Shown here piece after piece: positions 22,779 through 31,288 of a DNA stretch of 36,872 bases; within the stretch, counting starts at the first letter, position 1, and each line of letters opens with the position of its first letter. The stretch is from an uncultured Methanobrevibacter sp. Its GTDB lineage: Archaea; Methanobacteriota; Methanobacteria; Methanobacteriales; Methanobacteriaceae. A program made the translations under genes and the position numbers. Under the pieces are notes generated by a model. It ran no database searches. It saw nothing but the letters and a program-made list of their open reading frames with translations, and had not been told where the DNA came from. Where the stretch lies: NCBI RefSeq assembly GCF_947166415.1, contig NZ_CAMVEE010000002.1, forward strand, positions 60,279 through 97,150. Reading direction: 5' to 3'.

Positions 22779-24284
22779 TTAGAACGTTTTATAAATTATG
22801 CATTCATGATGGTTTAATTGGTTCCACAAATCATCAAATGCTTCAATAATTAATTCTGGATAAGGTATTAACTGTAAGATGTGATGTTTTTTTCCAAAAG
22901 AATTTACTGACGTTCCAAGCGAATAAACTTTTGGTTCTTTATAAATATTATTTGAAGGAAATATTAAAAATCTATCGTGGAATGGATAACCGTAAGTTCC
23001 ATGTTGCATTCTCACTTCTAGGTTTAAGTTTAAACCATATTGTTTTTTAATCTTAAATCCTTTTTTAATTTCATTAATCTTTCCAGCTTTTTTTGAAGTA
23101 ATTGCTCTAAGAGGAACGTTAAGTGTTTCCGAATAATATAATGTCTTAAAAATTTCATCTGCAGTTAGATAAGGATCCCATAAATAAACTCCATTTGCAC
23201 CATTTTCGGAAATTAGTTTTTGCAAATCCTTCACGGCATTTTGTTCTTCATTATATTGTTTAAATGATAATTTATTTGATAATCCAATTTTTTTAATATG
23301 GTTTACAGAGTGATTTATTTCATCATTGTAATCTAGGGGTCTTCGTTTGATTATTGGAGAAATTTTATTTAAAGGAATTCTTTTAAGTTTACCGTTTTCA
23401 TAAAATTCCCTTACATAATCTTGTGACACGACTTTTGCATTAATACTTAAATCATGCATGTAGTCCCCAACATCATGATACAATATTAAATTATCTTCTA
23501 AATTATAAATTGTAGTTTCTATCCCTCCATATGAAAAATTATCGAATATAAATTCTTCTTCATCAAATGTTTTTAATTTTTTAGTTGAACTTCCTATAAT
23601 AATGTTATCTTGTTTTGAAGTCACTGTCACAATGCCATTTGGTGTTTCGTTTAATTTTTCATTCCAGCTAATTGATATTTTTGTCCGATCAAATTCAGTT
23701 ACAAACTGATTAACATTTAATATGGTTATGGGGAATTGAAAAATAAAATTTCCAATTCTTTCAGGCACAATTTTAAATTTAAAATCTAATATTTCTTCAA
23801 TATGATTACAAATTTTATTAAACTCTTTATAATTCTTATTGAATGAAAATTCTTTTTTAGAATTAAAAAATTCCAAAATATATGAAGATTGCACTGCATC
23901 TTCTTTAATTAAAATTTCCTCTAATCGATTTTGTTTTTTCAATGAAATGAATTGTTTTGGAATTAATTCCAATGATTTTTGTTTGAATTCATTGTCATCT
24001 GAATTAATCCAAATATTATTCTTCAAAGATTCAAATCTATTTTTCACTTCTTCAATTGTTAAATAATACTTTTGAATGCCTAATGAATAGTTTTTATTTA
24101 TGTTTTCAGGGGTGTGCGTTAAATATCTTGCTAATTTTCCATTATACTCTGATTCAGTAAAATAAATTAATGTATAAAGGTTTAAGATAGTATTATCTGA
24201 TTTATTTATTAAAAATATTTCAGTTACTTCGCAACTTTTATAAAAACCCAGTTTTTCAGGGGACAATAGTAAATTAAAAATCAT
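22779..24284 (-). CDS. Half-PLD nuclease-like protein B (C-terminal HDRF/GTSxN domain)
   Basis: 501 aa, ATG at 24284. The C-terminal 140 residues form a phospholipase-D-type half-site: GVYLWDPYLTADEI, LRAITSKKAG, then PFHDRFLIFP and SLGTSVNSFG. The canonical HxK(x)nGS/TxN becomes HDR with GTSVN. The N-terminal 350 residues have no domain I can name with confidence; the layout recalls VPA1262-type proteins, from memory only. It shares its C-terminal domain with the product at 25495-26691. Two half-sites are normally needed to make one PLD active centre, so the pair may form a heterodimer. It sits 69 nt after the helical protein gene. Confidence 0.65.
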   Translation of the reverse strand: MIFNLLLSPEKLGFYKSCEVTEIFLINKSDNTILNLYTLIYFTESEYNGKLARYLTHTPENINKNYSLGIQKYYLTIEEVKNRFESLKNNIWINSDDNEFKQKSLELIPKQFISLKKQNRLEEILIKEDAVQSSYILEFFNSKKEFSFNKNYKEFNKICNHIEEILDFKFKIVPERIGNFIFQFPITILNVNQFVTEFDRTKISISWNEKLNETPNGIVTVTSKQDNIIIGSSTKKLKTFDEEEFIFDNFSYGGIETTIYNLEDNLILYHDVGDYMHDLSINAKVVSQDYVREFYENGKLKRIPLNKISPIIKRRPLDYNDEINHSVNHIKKIGLSNKLSFKQYNEEQNAVKDLQKLISENGANGVYLWDPYLTADEIFKTLYYSETLNVPLRAITSKKAGKINEIKKGFKIKKQYGLNLNLEVRMQHGTYGYPFHDRFLIFPSNNIYKEPKVYSLGTSVNSFGKKHHILQLIPYPELIIEAFDDLWNQLNHHECIIYKTF

Positions 24285-24353
24285 CTCTTTTCACTAATTT
24301 AAGCATATTTAAATTTTCAAATAATTTATAATAAATTTAATTTGATGGATGTG

Positions 24354-25493
24354 TTATGAGTGTAGGTTACATTCAGCTAACAGTTCATCAAATTTTTCAC
24401 TTTTTTTAATGTCAATTAAATATTTTTCATATCGAACTTCCTTATCTAGTTCTGAAATATATTTTAGATTATTTTTAGAGTCATTTATTAATTTTTCCAC
24501 TTTATTAATTTCTGATGAATTTAATAAACTTAAAAAGATTTTCCAATCATTCATGTCTATTGTAATGAATTTATTACTAAATTTATTTTTCAATTTATTT
24601 AAAGTGATTCTTAATAATTCATCTTTTGGAATAATTTCTAATTCATGTAACACATTAAATAATTGTGATAATTCTCTTAAATTTTTTATTTCTAAATCAT
24701 TGAAAATGCTATAAAAAATATCATAATTGTCTTTAAGAATATTTGCAACATCAATTAGAATTTTCTTGCTTTTTGGAGATTTGATATAATCTAGAATAAT
24801 TCTTATTAATAATGGGAGTTCTATTCTTTTTAAAATATTAAAATTATGGTGCCACATTTCAACATCAGATTTAAATCGGCTATTTTCATTTGTAAATGGT
24901 TCTATTAGATAATTAAATAATGCATACATCTTTAAATCATCATCAAAGTTAAAATCAATATCATTGTTTATTTTCAAATTATTAATTATTTTGTCTTTTA
25001 ATAGTGATATAAATAGATAATTATGTTTTTCATTAAACATCAATTTAAAAAAATACTTTTTATCATATTTATAAATCCAATTTAATAATAAGATAAGTGG
25101 TTGAGGTATAGAAAATGGAATGGGCCACCATTCCTTAATAAATGAATAATAATTATGATAAGGAGTAACAGGAAAATATTTATAGTTAATATTTAAGTGG
25201 CCTTTGAAATATTGCATTAAATATCCTTTTAGATTTGAATATGATTTTAATTTAGTGATATTGGGTAAATCATTAATATTTTCAATATCTCTATTTAAAA
25301 ATCCAATATAAAAGGCAAAAGTATATTTCATTTTATCTTTTTTTCGAAAATCTTTAATTATTGTTTCAAATTTTTCTTCTTCTAATTCAATTTCTGATAT
25401 TTTATATAATTCATTTAAAAAAGAAGATTCACTGATTTCTAAACCCTCTATCATGATTTTATCAATGATTTTTTCTAAATCTTCAAGTTCCAT
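24354..25493 (-). CDS. Unrecognised alpha-helical cluster protein
   Basis: 379 aa from ATG 25493, chosen because GGAGGAATAAA precedes it and it starts one nt after the stop of the PLD A gene. It is rich in Lys, Asn, Ile and Leu, and almost entirely helical by inspection, with no membrane segment or metal motif. A Trp/Pro-rich piece (EWWPIPFSIPQPLILLLNWI) near residue 120 is the only distinctive feature. Repeated helix pairs in the second half suggest an alpha-solenoid scaffold. Being placed between the two half-PLD genes, it could be the subunit that joins them or recognises the trigger. I do not recognise the family. Confidence 0.7.
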   Translation of the reverse strand: MELEDLEKIIDKIMIEGLEISESSFLNELYKISEIELEEEKFETIIKDFRKKDKMKYTFAFYIGFLNRDIENINDLPNITKLKSYSNLKGYLMQYFKGHLNINYKYFPVTPYHNYYSFIKEWWPIPFSIPQPLILLLNWIYKYDKKYFFKLMFNEKHNYLFISLLKDKIINNLKINNDIDFNFDDDLKMYALFNYLIEPFTNENSRFKSDVEMWHHNFNILKRIELPLLIRIILDYIKSPKSKKILIDVANILKDNYDIFYSIFNDLEIKNLRELSQLFNVLHELEIIPKDELLRITLNKLKNKFSNKFITIDMNDWKIFLSLLNSSEINKVEKLINDSKNNLKYISELDKEVRYEKYLIDIKKSEKFDELLAECNLHS

Positions 25494-25494
25494 T

Positions 25495-26691
25495 TTATTC
25501 CTCCAAGTTGTATATGTTATCTGAAACAATATCATCGTACAAAATATTAAAAATTTCTTTAGAACATAATGAATCTAATTTTACTATATTTGAATAATTA
25601 TTCCCATAAGAATTTAAAGAGGTTCCCATTTGATAACCAATAATTGATTTAGCTGTTTTTGAAAATATAAAACGGTCATGAAAAGATTCTTTTGCTTTAA
25701 TAAAATTTAAATTTTTTAAATTCAATCCCCTAAATGCATCCCTTGCATTTTCACTTAATTCTCTTTTAAACTTATTAAATGTAATACCATTTGTTTCACA
25801 AAAAACAATATTTTTAACATTATCAGTCTTACATAAAAGTGTAACAATATTTATTAAACCTGAAATGCCTCCATTATCATCGCTAATCGCATATGGGTCA
25901 TATATCCAAATTTCTCCTGAAAGACTCATTAGTTCTTCAAATATTGATAATGCTTTTAAACGTTCATTTTTTCTTAAAAATTTACATAAATTTTTTTCTA
26001 ATTTCTTATTCTTTTTAATACTTGATGATTCAATATTTAAATATGCTGAAATAGAATCTAGGGAGGCATTATCGCTTATTACAAATGAATCTTCAATTCC
26101 TTTTGTAATATTAATTTTCTTTTTAGTGCCCAGTAACTCTTTTTGCATCGTGTTAGTTATAGTTCTAATATTCATGCCGATTGAACGAATAATATTATAT
26201 TTAGCTTTATAAATTAAATGATTTTCAAAAAATATTTCAATTTCATAGTTATTCCAATCACCTTGTGAGTATATTTCATAACCATTAGTCACATCTTCAA
26301 AAATATAAGATTCCAAAATTATATCATTCAATTTAAATTTAACAATTGCAGTTCCTTTAACATCTTCTCCTTTTAGAGTCAAATAAGGAAATGTTTCAGA
26401 GTTATGACTTTCGCTAAATATTTTCACTGGAGAAAAAATGATCAAGTTTCCGCTCCCAGAAGCAGTTATTGGATAATTACAATATTCTTTAACAAAATTA
26501 AATAATATTTCAAATTCATCATCAGACACATTTAATTTATTATTTTCCACTATGGAATTATCTGTTTGATTAACAAATTCTTTATAAAATGTACTATAAT
26601 TTCCATAGGGATTCTTCTCATGGTTGCAATCAAGGAAACCTTCAATTACAAAATCTGATTTAAAATCAGTAAAAATCTTTATTTTCATCAT
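25495..26691 (-). CDS. Half-PLD nuclease-like protein A (C-terminal HDRF/GTSxN domain)
   Basis: 398 aa from the ATG at 26691; the frame reaches a TTG at 26709, and the start lies inside the end of a 54-aa ORF. The C-terminal domain has IWIYDPYAISDDNGG, IVFCETNGITF, then ESFHDRFIFSKT and YQMGTSLNSYGNN, the same HDRF...GTSxNS(F/Y)G signature as the product at 22779-24284. The N-terminal 200 residues are mostly beta (KGTAIVKFKLNDIILESYIF) and differ from those of the partner. It is likely a nuclease subunit, since PLD-type domains of this kind cut DNA in several defence systems. The His is present in both; Lys is replaced by Arg. Confidence 0.65.
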   Translation of the reverse strand: MMKIKIFTDFKSDFVIEGFLDCNHEKNPYGNYSTFYKEFVNQTDNSIVENNKLNVSDDEFEILFNFVKEYCNYPITASGSGNLIIFSPVKIFSESHNSETFPYLTLKGEDVKGTAIVKFKLNDIILESYIFEDVTNGYEIYSQGDWNNYEIEIFFENHLIYKAKYNIIRSIGMNIRTITNTMQKELLGTKKKINITKGIEDSFVISDNASLDSISAYLNIESSSIKKNKKLEKNLCKFLRKNERLKALSIFEELMSLSGEIWIYDPYAISDDNGGISGLINIVTLLCKTDNVKNIVFCETNGITFNKFKRELSENARDAFRGLNLKNLNFIKAKESFHDRFIFSKTAKSIIGYQMGTSLNSYGNNYSNIVKLDSLCSKEIFNILYDDIVSDNIYNLEE

Positions 26692-26830
26692 TAAATTCTT
26701 TAAAAACAATTTTATTGCCTGAAATATTTATAAATTCTTCTAATATTCTATTTTCAATATGTTTTTCCATTTTTTCATGACACAATGTTAGAATTTTATC
26801 GTCATTCCAATAAACTTCTTGAATTATCAA
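26666..26830 (-). CDS. 54-aa ORF between the Zn/TM and PLD A genes (TTG start)
   Basis: The sequence between 26691 and 26833 holds a frame that starts with TTG at 26830, 2 nt after the TAA of the preceding gene and 6 nt after GAGGG. It runs to a TGA at 26666-26668. The product begins MIIQEVYWNDDKILTLCHEK and ends NDENKDFY. It overlaps the PLD A start by 26 nt, and its codon use is like its neighbours. The length, spacing and ribosome binding site make it a likely real gene that annotation by length alone would miss. No domain is recognised; a small antitoxin-like or adaptor role is only a guess. Confidence 0.55.
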   Translation of the reverse strand: MIIQEVYWNDDKILTLCHEKMEKHIENRILEEFINISGNKIVFKEFNDENKDFY

Positions 26831-26832
26831 TT

Positions 26833-27327
26833 TTATCCCTCAAATATTTGTAAATAAATTTGAACACATATTAAAATTAAATTCACAATACTCACTCCAG
26901 TCATTATCCAAGTTAGGTTTTTCGTTGTTTTATTTTGATTAAAACTTTCTTTATTTAATCTAGATGATGATTCTTCAGATGTTTTAACAAAATTATATAA
27001 TCTTGCGTTGCTGATTATTTGTGAAGTTTCTGCTGGTGAACACCAATTAGGTTTAGATTTTATGTCTAGTAGACCATACATTCCGTATTGTTTTTTTGTA
27101 ATGTTTTCTTTAAACTTACACATTTTTCTAAGATTATTTAATTGTTTACAATAATCATATGCTGGACAAAATCTAATTTCCCAAATGTTGCCTTTAAAAT
27201 TTTGTTTGTAAATTGCTTTTTTAACACACTCTTCACAGCAATAATATTGTTTATCATCATTAACATAGTGTGCATATTCATCAATTTCATTACCGCAAAT
27301 ACTACAGTTATCGTTAATTCTTTTCAT
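26833..27327 (-). CDS. Zinc-binding protein with C-terminal membrane anchor
   Basis: 164 aa, ATG at 27327, overlapping the helicase gene by 14 nt, with GGAG nine nt upstream. The N-terminus has a treble-clef-like zinc site: CSICGNEID then YYCCEECVKKA (about residues 8-36). More Cys/His residues follow (FCPAYDYCKQL, RKMCKFKE). The last 25 residues (LTWIMTGVSIVNLILICVQI) form one membrane helix, so the protein is tail-anchored with the zinc part in the cytoplasm. In a defence operon this suggests either a membrane-disrupting effector or the anchor that holds the complex at the membrane. No known family is recognised. Confidence 0.75.
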   Translation of the reverse strand: MKRINDNCSICGNEIDEYAHYVNDDKQYYCCEECVKKAIYKQNFKGNIWEIRFCPAYDYCKQLNNLRKMCKFKENITKKQYGMYGLLDIKSKPNWCSPAETSQIISNARLYNFVKTSEESSSRLNKESFNQNKTTKNLTWIMTGVSIVNLILICVQIYLQIFEG

Positions 27328-29140
27328 ATATATTCTCCATATTAGTAAGATTTATCATACAATTTTCATTTTGGCAATGTTTAATAAATTCATTGAAAGT
27401 GGGGTGATGTTTCAATGTTTCAGTATTTCCAATAACTATTAATTTTCTTTTTGCACGAGTTAAAGCAACATTTATTCGCTGGTCATTAATAAATCCCGTT
27501 TCATTATCATCATTGCTCCTAACAGGGGATAAAATTATTATTTCCTTTTCTTTTCCTTGAAACCCATCTACTGTATTTACTTCAACATCAATCATTTTTT
27601 TAATCAAATCAACTTGATCATTATAAAGGGATATAATTCCAACATTCTCTTTATCAATGGTTAATTTCAGATATTTGTCTGCAATTTCAGATGCAATTTT
27701 AGCTTCCAAGGCATTAAATGTCGAGGTACTGTTCTCATATTGTTTTTCTTTATTATTTTCCAATGATTTTGTATCTAAAAACACTAAAGGACTTTCTATG
27801 TCGCACTTCCCAAATCTTTCATCTATTTTTATATTTTTATAATTCTTGTCACATTTTAATCTATTGTTATAGAATTTCTTGTTTGGAAATTTCATCAAAG
27901 TTTCATTCATCCTATGTTGAATATTCAAGAATTGTTTTTGACTAGGAAAATTATTAATAAGTTTTTTAAATAAAGTCTCTTCTAATTCAACACATTTACT
28001 TTTAACTGTGGGTGGCAATTGCTTATGATCACCTGCTAAAATAAATTTATCAGCTTTTGATATGGGCAATAATACTTTAGGGATAGTTGTTTGTGATGCT
28101 TCATCAATAACTGCAACACCAAAGGAAACATTATTAAGAACATCTAATGTAGAGGATGAGTTAGTGGTTAGAACTATTTCGCTTTCAGATATGATTTCTG
28201 ATTCAATTTCTTGTTTTAATAGATTATTTTTAGCATATAATTGATTAATTAGAAATTTGTCATAATTTGGCTTATTAGTTAATTTTTTTATTTTCTTGAG
28301 GTTTTTTGAAATCTCTTTATATTTTGGATGATTTTTAAATTTAAAGTTCAAAGTTGCTTTTCTAACCTTATAATTAATTTTATGCTCATTACCGATTCTT
28401 GTTATATTTAATTTTGTTGGCATTAATCTTTCAACAATATTATCAACAGCTGCATTACTATCAGCAGTTACTAATACTTTATGATTTTTGGCTTCTTGGC
28501 GAATTAATTCAACCAAGGTTGTAGTTTTTCCAGTTCCAAATGGTCCATGGATTAAAAAGAAATCTTCACTTTTTAAACTTCTAATCACGGCTCTTTTTTG
28601 TGATTTATTGAGATGTTTGTCATAAAAATTAATGTATTTTATTCTTTTTTTATTTGGAGGATTTAAATTATTTAATGCATATTGAAGAGCCATAAATACA
28701 TTGGGGTTTTGTTTATATAAATTTAAATTTTCAATCATTTTCATATATTCACTATCCCTGACAAATAAATCAATTCTTGCTTTATCAGGTATTCCCCATT
28801 CTAAAATTTTTTCGTTATCAAATACAACTAAAATAGAGTTTGATCTTTTTTCATAAACTTTGCCCTTTAAAATTTTTTCAGGATGATTTTCGTCACTCAC
28901 TAAAACGGTATCTAATTCATTTATGTCTGTGTTTATTTTTTCATCTTTTTTGAATTTTACAGTGATTGGGAATTTATGTATTCTACGTCCAGAAATATTT
29001 CTAATTGTATTTTCACCATTTGATTCATGATTTTGAAGTAACTCAATGAGTTTTTTCTGCATTTCTTTTTCTTCAAAATTTCTCTCATGCATAATAAGAT
29101 TAATTAATTTATTTTTATATTCTTCTGGCAATGATATCAC
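27314..29140 (-). CDS. SF1B helicase of UPF1/IGHMBP2 type, first gene of the cluster
   Basis: 608 aa from a GTG at 29140. All SF1 motifs are intact: Walker A LIHGPFGTGKTTT (about residue 200), VLVTADSNAAVDN (Ia), VAVIDEASQ (II), LAGDHKQLPP (III), QHRM (IV), TVDGFQGKEKEIIILSPVRS (V) and RINVALTRAKRKL (VI). The N-terminal 170 residues include a beta-barrel-like 1B region. UPF1-like helicases unwind DNA or RNA 5' to 3', and related ones drive the Mokosh defence systems together with a PLD nuclease. Here it leads an operon with two half-PLD proteins. No kinase or nuclease domain is fused to it, unlike Mokosh I or II as I know them. Confidence 0.9.
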   Translation of the reverse strand: MISLPEEYKNKLINLIMHERNFEEKEMQKKLIELLQNHESNGENTIRNISGRRIHKFPITVKFKKDEKINTDINELDTVLVSDENHPEKILKGKVYEKRSNSILVVFDNEKILEWGIPDKARIDLFVRDSEYMKMIENLNLYKQNPNVFMALQYALNNLNPPNKKRIKYINFYDKHLNKSQKRAVIRSLKSEDFFLIHGPFGTGKTTTLVELIRQEAKNHKVLVTADSNAAVDNIVERLMPTKLNITRIGNEHKINYKVRKATLNFKFKNHPKYKEISKNLKKIKKLTNKPNYDKFLINQLYAKNNLLKQEIESEIISESEIVLTTNSSSTLDVLNNVSFGVAVIDEASQTTIPKVLLPISKADKFILAGDHKQLPPTVKSKCVELEETLFKKLINNFPSQKQFLNIQHRMNETLMKFPNKKFYNNRLKCDKNYKNIKIDERFGKCDIESPLVFLDTKSLENNKEKQYENSTSTFNALEAKIASEIADKYLKLTIDKENVGIISLYNDQVDLIKKMIDVEVNTVDGFQGKEKEIIILSPVRSNDDNETGFINDQRINVALTRAKRKLIVIGNTETLKHHPTFNEFIKHCQNENCMINLTNMENIYEKN

Positions 29141-29226
29141 TTAAAAATTTGGTTAATAGTATATTATTTTAAATACTATTTAAACTATAAGAGAGAGCAT
29201 TTGCAAAGTATTATTGTGGTGATACA
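29141..29226. promoter_or_regulatory. Divergent promoter region between helicase and HEPN genes
   Basis: The 86-nt gap must hold both promoters. TTTAAATAGTATTTAAAATA lies on the minus strand in its middle (about 29161-29185), and the palindromic TTTAAAT/ATTTAAA pieces could serve both directions. Shared control of the two sides is likely. Confidence 0.4.
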
Positions 29227-30081
29227 TTGACTCAAAATAAAATAGACATTGAAAACTATGAATTAATAATACCTTTTTCTTTAATTTCATACCCTCCGAT
29301 TGTGGTTGATATAGAATTATGTGAATTTGACATTAACAATTTAAACCTTAAATTAACAAAAAATAACAACAAATATTATTTGAATGTATCAAATTTTGAT
29401 GATAAGTCTGAAATATGTGATTTTATAGAGAATTTTGAATTTTTTATAAAATATTATACATTAGGAAGGGAATACTGTGCTATTGAGTATGATGAGAATG
29501 AAATATATCCTAAAGGAATTAGTATGGAATTAAAAGAGGTACAAATAAAAGAAACTTCTGATCGTTTTGAAAAAGAATTAGAGAAAACTTTAACCGGTAA
29601 ATATGAATTAACTGAAGATTTAAAATTAGCATTGGATATATATTCAAAACACGCACAATATAACAAAAAAAGCCAATATTTAGATTTAATTACTATATTG
29701 GAAATATTAAAGCCCACTTATCCAGTTTCAGATAAATCTTTAAAAGCTATTGGTGAAATTAAAAAGGATATGAAATCAATTCGAAAGAATTTTAAAAATG
29801 GGTCTGAAGAGTTTAAGGAATTTGATAGATATTTCCATGACTTAAAGTTTTGGGAGGATAAGTCTATTAATAGTTCATTACAAAAATTTGCAAATGGGCA
29901 TCAAGAAGATTTTAAGGAATTTAAAGATATTGATGATAAACTTAAAAGGGCATATGCTATACGTAGCAATATTACTCATAATGGATTTATTGATGATGAC
30001 TTTGAGAAATATTATAATTTTTTAAGGAAATTTGTTGGGAAATTATTAAAAATAATGATTGATGAATCTAGAAGAGATTAA
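29227..30081 (+). CDS. HEPN-domain protein (RX4H ribonuclease motif)
   Basis: 284 aa from a TTG at 29227, after GGTGATACA. The C-terminal third carries LKRAYAIRSNITHNGFID, where R-S-N-I-T-H is the RX4H motif of HEPN RNases; YLDLITILEILKP and the following helices complete the fold, similar to Apea-like HEPN proteins. The N-terminal 100 residues are beta-rich and unassigned. HEPN proteins usually cleave RNA as dimers in defence and toxin systems. It is divergent from the helicase operon and could be its RNA-cutting arm or a separate system with the DUF2971 gene 51 nt downstream. Confidence 0.75.
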   Translation: MTQNKIDIENYELIIPFSLISYPPIVVDIELCEFDINNLNLKLTKNNNKYYLNVSNFDDKSEICDFIENFEFFIKYYTLGREYCAIEYDENEIYPKGISMELKEVQIKETSDRFEKELEKTLTGKYELTEDLKLALDIYSKHAQYNKKSQYLDLITILEILKPTYPVSDKSLKAIGEIKKDMKSIRKNFKNGSEEFKEFDRYFHDLKFWEDKSINSSLQKFANGHQEDFKEFKDIDDKLKRAYAIRSNITHNGFIDDDFEKYYNFLRKFVGKLLKIMIDESRRD

Positions 30082-30132
30082 ATTTATTGTTTTATCATAT
30101 CAAATGAGTAAATAACATTTAATATTGTAGAA

Positions 30133-31134
30133 GTGATTAATCCAATGTGGAAAAAGAAATACCATAAATTATATTTTCAGGATACCCGAGATATTAAATC
30201 ACAAGCTGAAGCTTCAATTTTAAAAGAGGATAATTTTCCTAAACTTCTTTTTAAATACATGAAAGCAGAACATGCAATAAATTCTCTCGAAGATGATTTC
30301 ATAAAAGTTTCAGACCCCTTCCATGTCAACGATCCATTTGAGGGGGAAATGCTTTTTGATTATGAAATGATATCTCAACAATATAAGGATGATTTGCTCA
30401 TTCGACAGCGGGAGGATCCGAATTTGAACTTCTCTGATGAAGACAAAAACTTAATTGTCAACAGCGAAAATCCTCTAAATTCATTCATGGATATTGTTTA
30501 TAATAATGATTCGGGCAGGGGTGAGGGCTTAACAATGGAGGAATTCAAATTAGAGTTTGTGGAGACTTTTGACGAGTTTGCCCAGTATAGTGTAAAAAAT
30601 TATAATCATGAACTGAAAAAACAGATGCTTTTTGTTTGCTTATCCGAATCGAATAATATTATTCCAATGTGGGCACATTATGCAGGCAATCACACAGGAG
30701 TATGTATTGGATATGACCTTACGGATTTTGAGTTGGGTTCTGAAGAAACATGTCATCCTATTTTATATGTTCAGGGCTCTGATTTTACAGAGGAAATCAA
30801 TAACATTGATAATGCTGAGCGAAACAAATTGAAAGTTTTGGAAGAGCCGTTTTTGAAAAAGTCACATGACTGGAGTTATGAGAAGGAATGGCGGATACTA
30901 ATTGATAAAATGAAATTAAGGCAAGCATTAAAATTAGGATTTTCATCTGTTATGGATAGACGTGAGGATTTATGCTTTATTAAATTTCCAAAACCTGTCT
31001 GTGTATTTTTGGGGTTGAATATTTCGGCTGATTGTAAACAAGAAATTATAAAAATTTGTAAAGAACGTGGAATAACAATTTATAAAATGATTAAAGATTC
31101 AAGCAGGTATAATTTAAGTCATATGGAAATTTAA
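30133..31134 (+). CDS. DUF2971 protein (ART-like fold suspected)
   Basis: 333 aa from a GTG at 30133 (an ATG lies four codons on). It has the DUF2971 landmarks in order: LFKYMKAEHAINSLEDDFI and FHVNDPFEGE at the N-terminus, MWAHYAGNHTGVCIGYDL in the centre, SHDWSYEKEWRIL, and VCVFLGLNIS. This family occurs beside toxins and defence genes and is thought by some to resemble ADP-ribosyltransferases, though activity is not established. GC content is higher than in the preceding HEPN gene, which hints at a different origin. It ends the defence island. Confidence 0.8.
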   Translation: MINPMWKKKYHKLYFQDTRDIKSQAEASILKEDNFPKLLFKYMKAEHAINSLEDDFIKVSDPFHVNDPFEGEMLFDYEMISQQYKDDLLIRQREDPNLNFSDEDKNLIVNSENPLNSFMDIVYNNDSGRGEGLTMEEFKLEFVETFDEFAQYSVKNYNHELKKQMLFVCLSESNNIIPMWAHYAGNHTGVCIGYDLTDFELGSEETCHPILYVQGSDFTEEINNIDNAERNKLKVLEEPFLKKSHDWSYEKEWRILIDKMKLRQALKLGFSSVMDRREDLCFIKFPKPVCVFLGLNISADCKQEIIKICKERGITIYKMIKDSSRYNLSHMEI

Positions 31135-31288
31135 ATTGTTTAATTCGAATACATTGCCTTACACAATTCCTTGAAGGTAATTAAATGATTCTATTAGATT
31201 TAAATTTCGGATTATTTAAGTGAAGTATTTATCTCATCCATTTGTTTAATCAACTCTACTTTCAAGCATTGTCATGCCTTTTCCACAT

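Noticed and set aside
24349..24714. Plus-strand 121-codon frame opposite the helical cluster protein
   Set aside because: Ser/Phe/Leu-rich shadow of a Lys/Asn/Glu-rich gene on the other strand.
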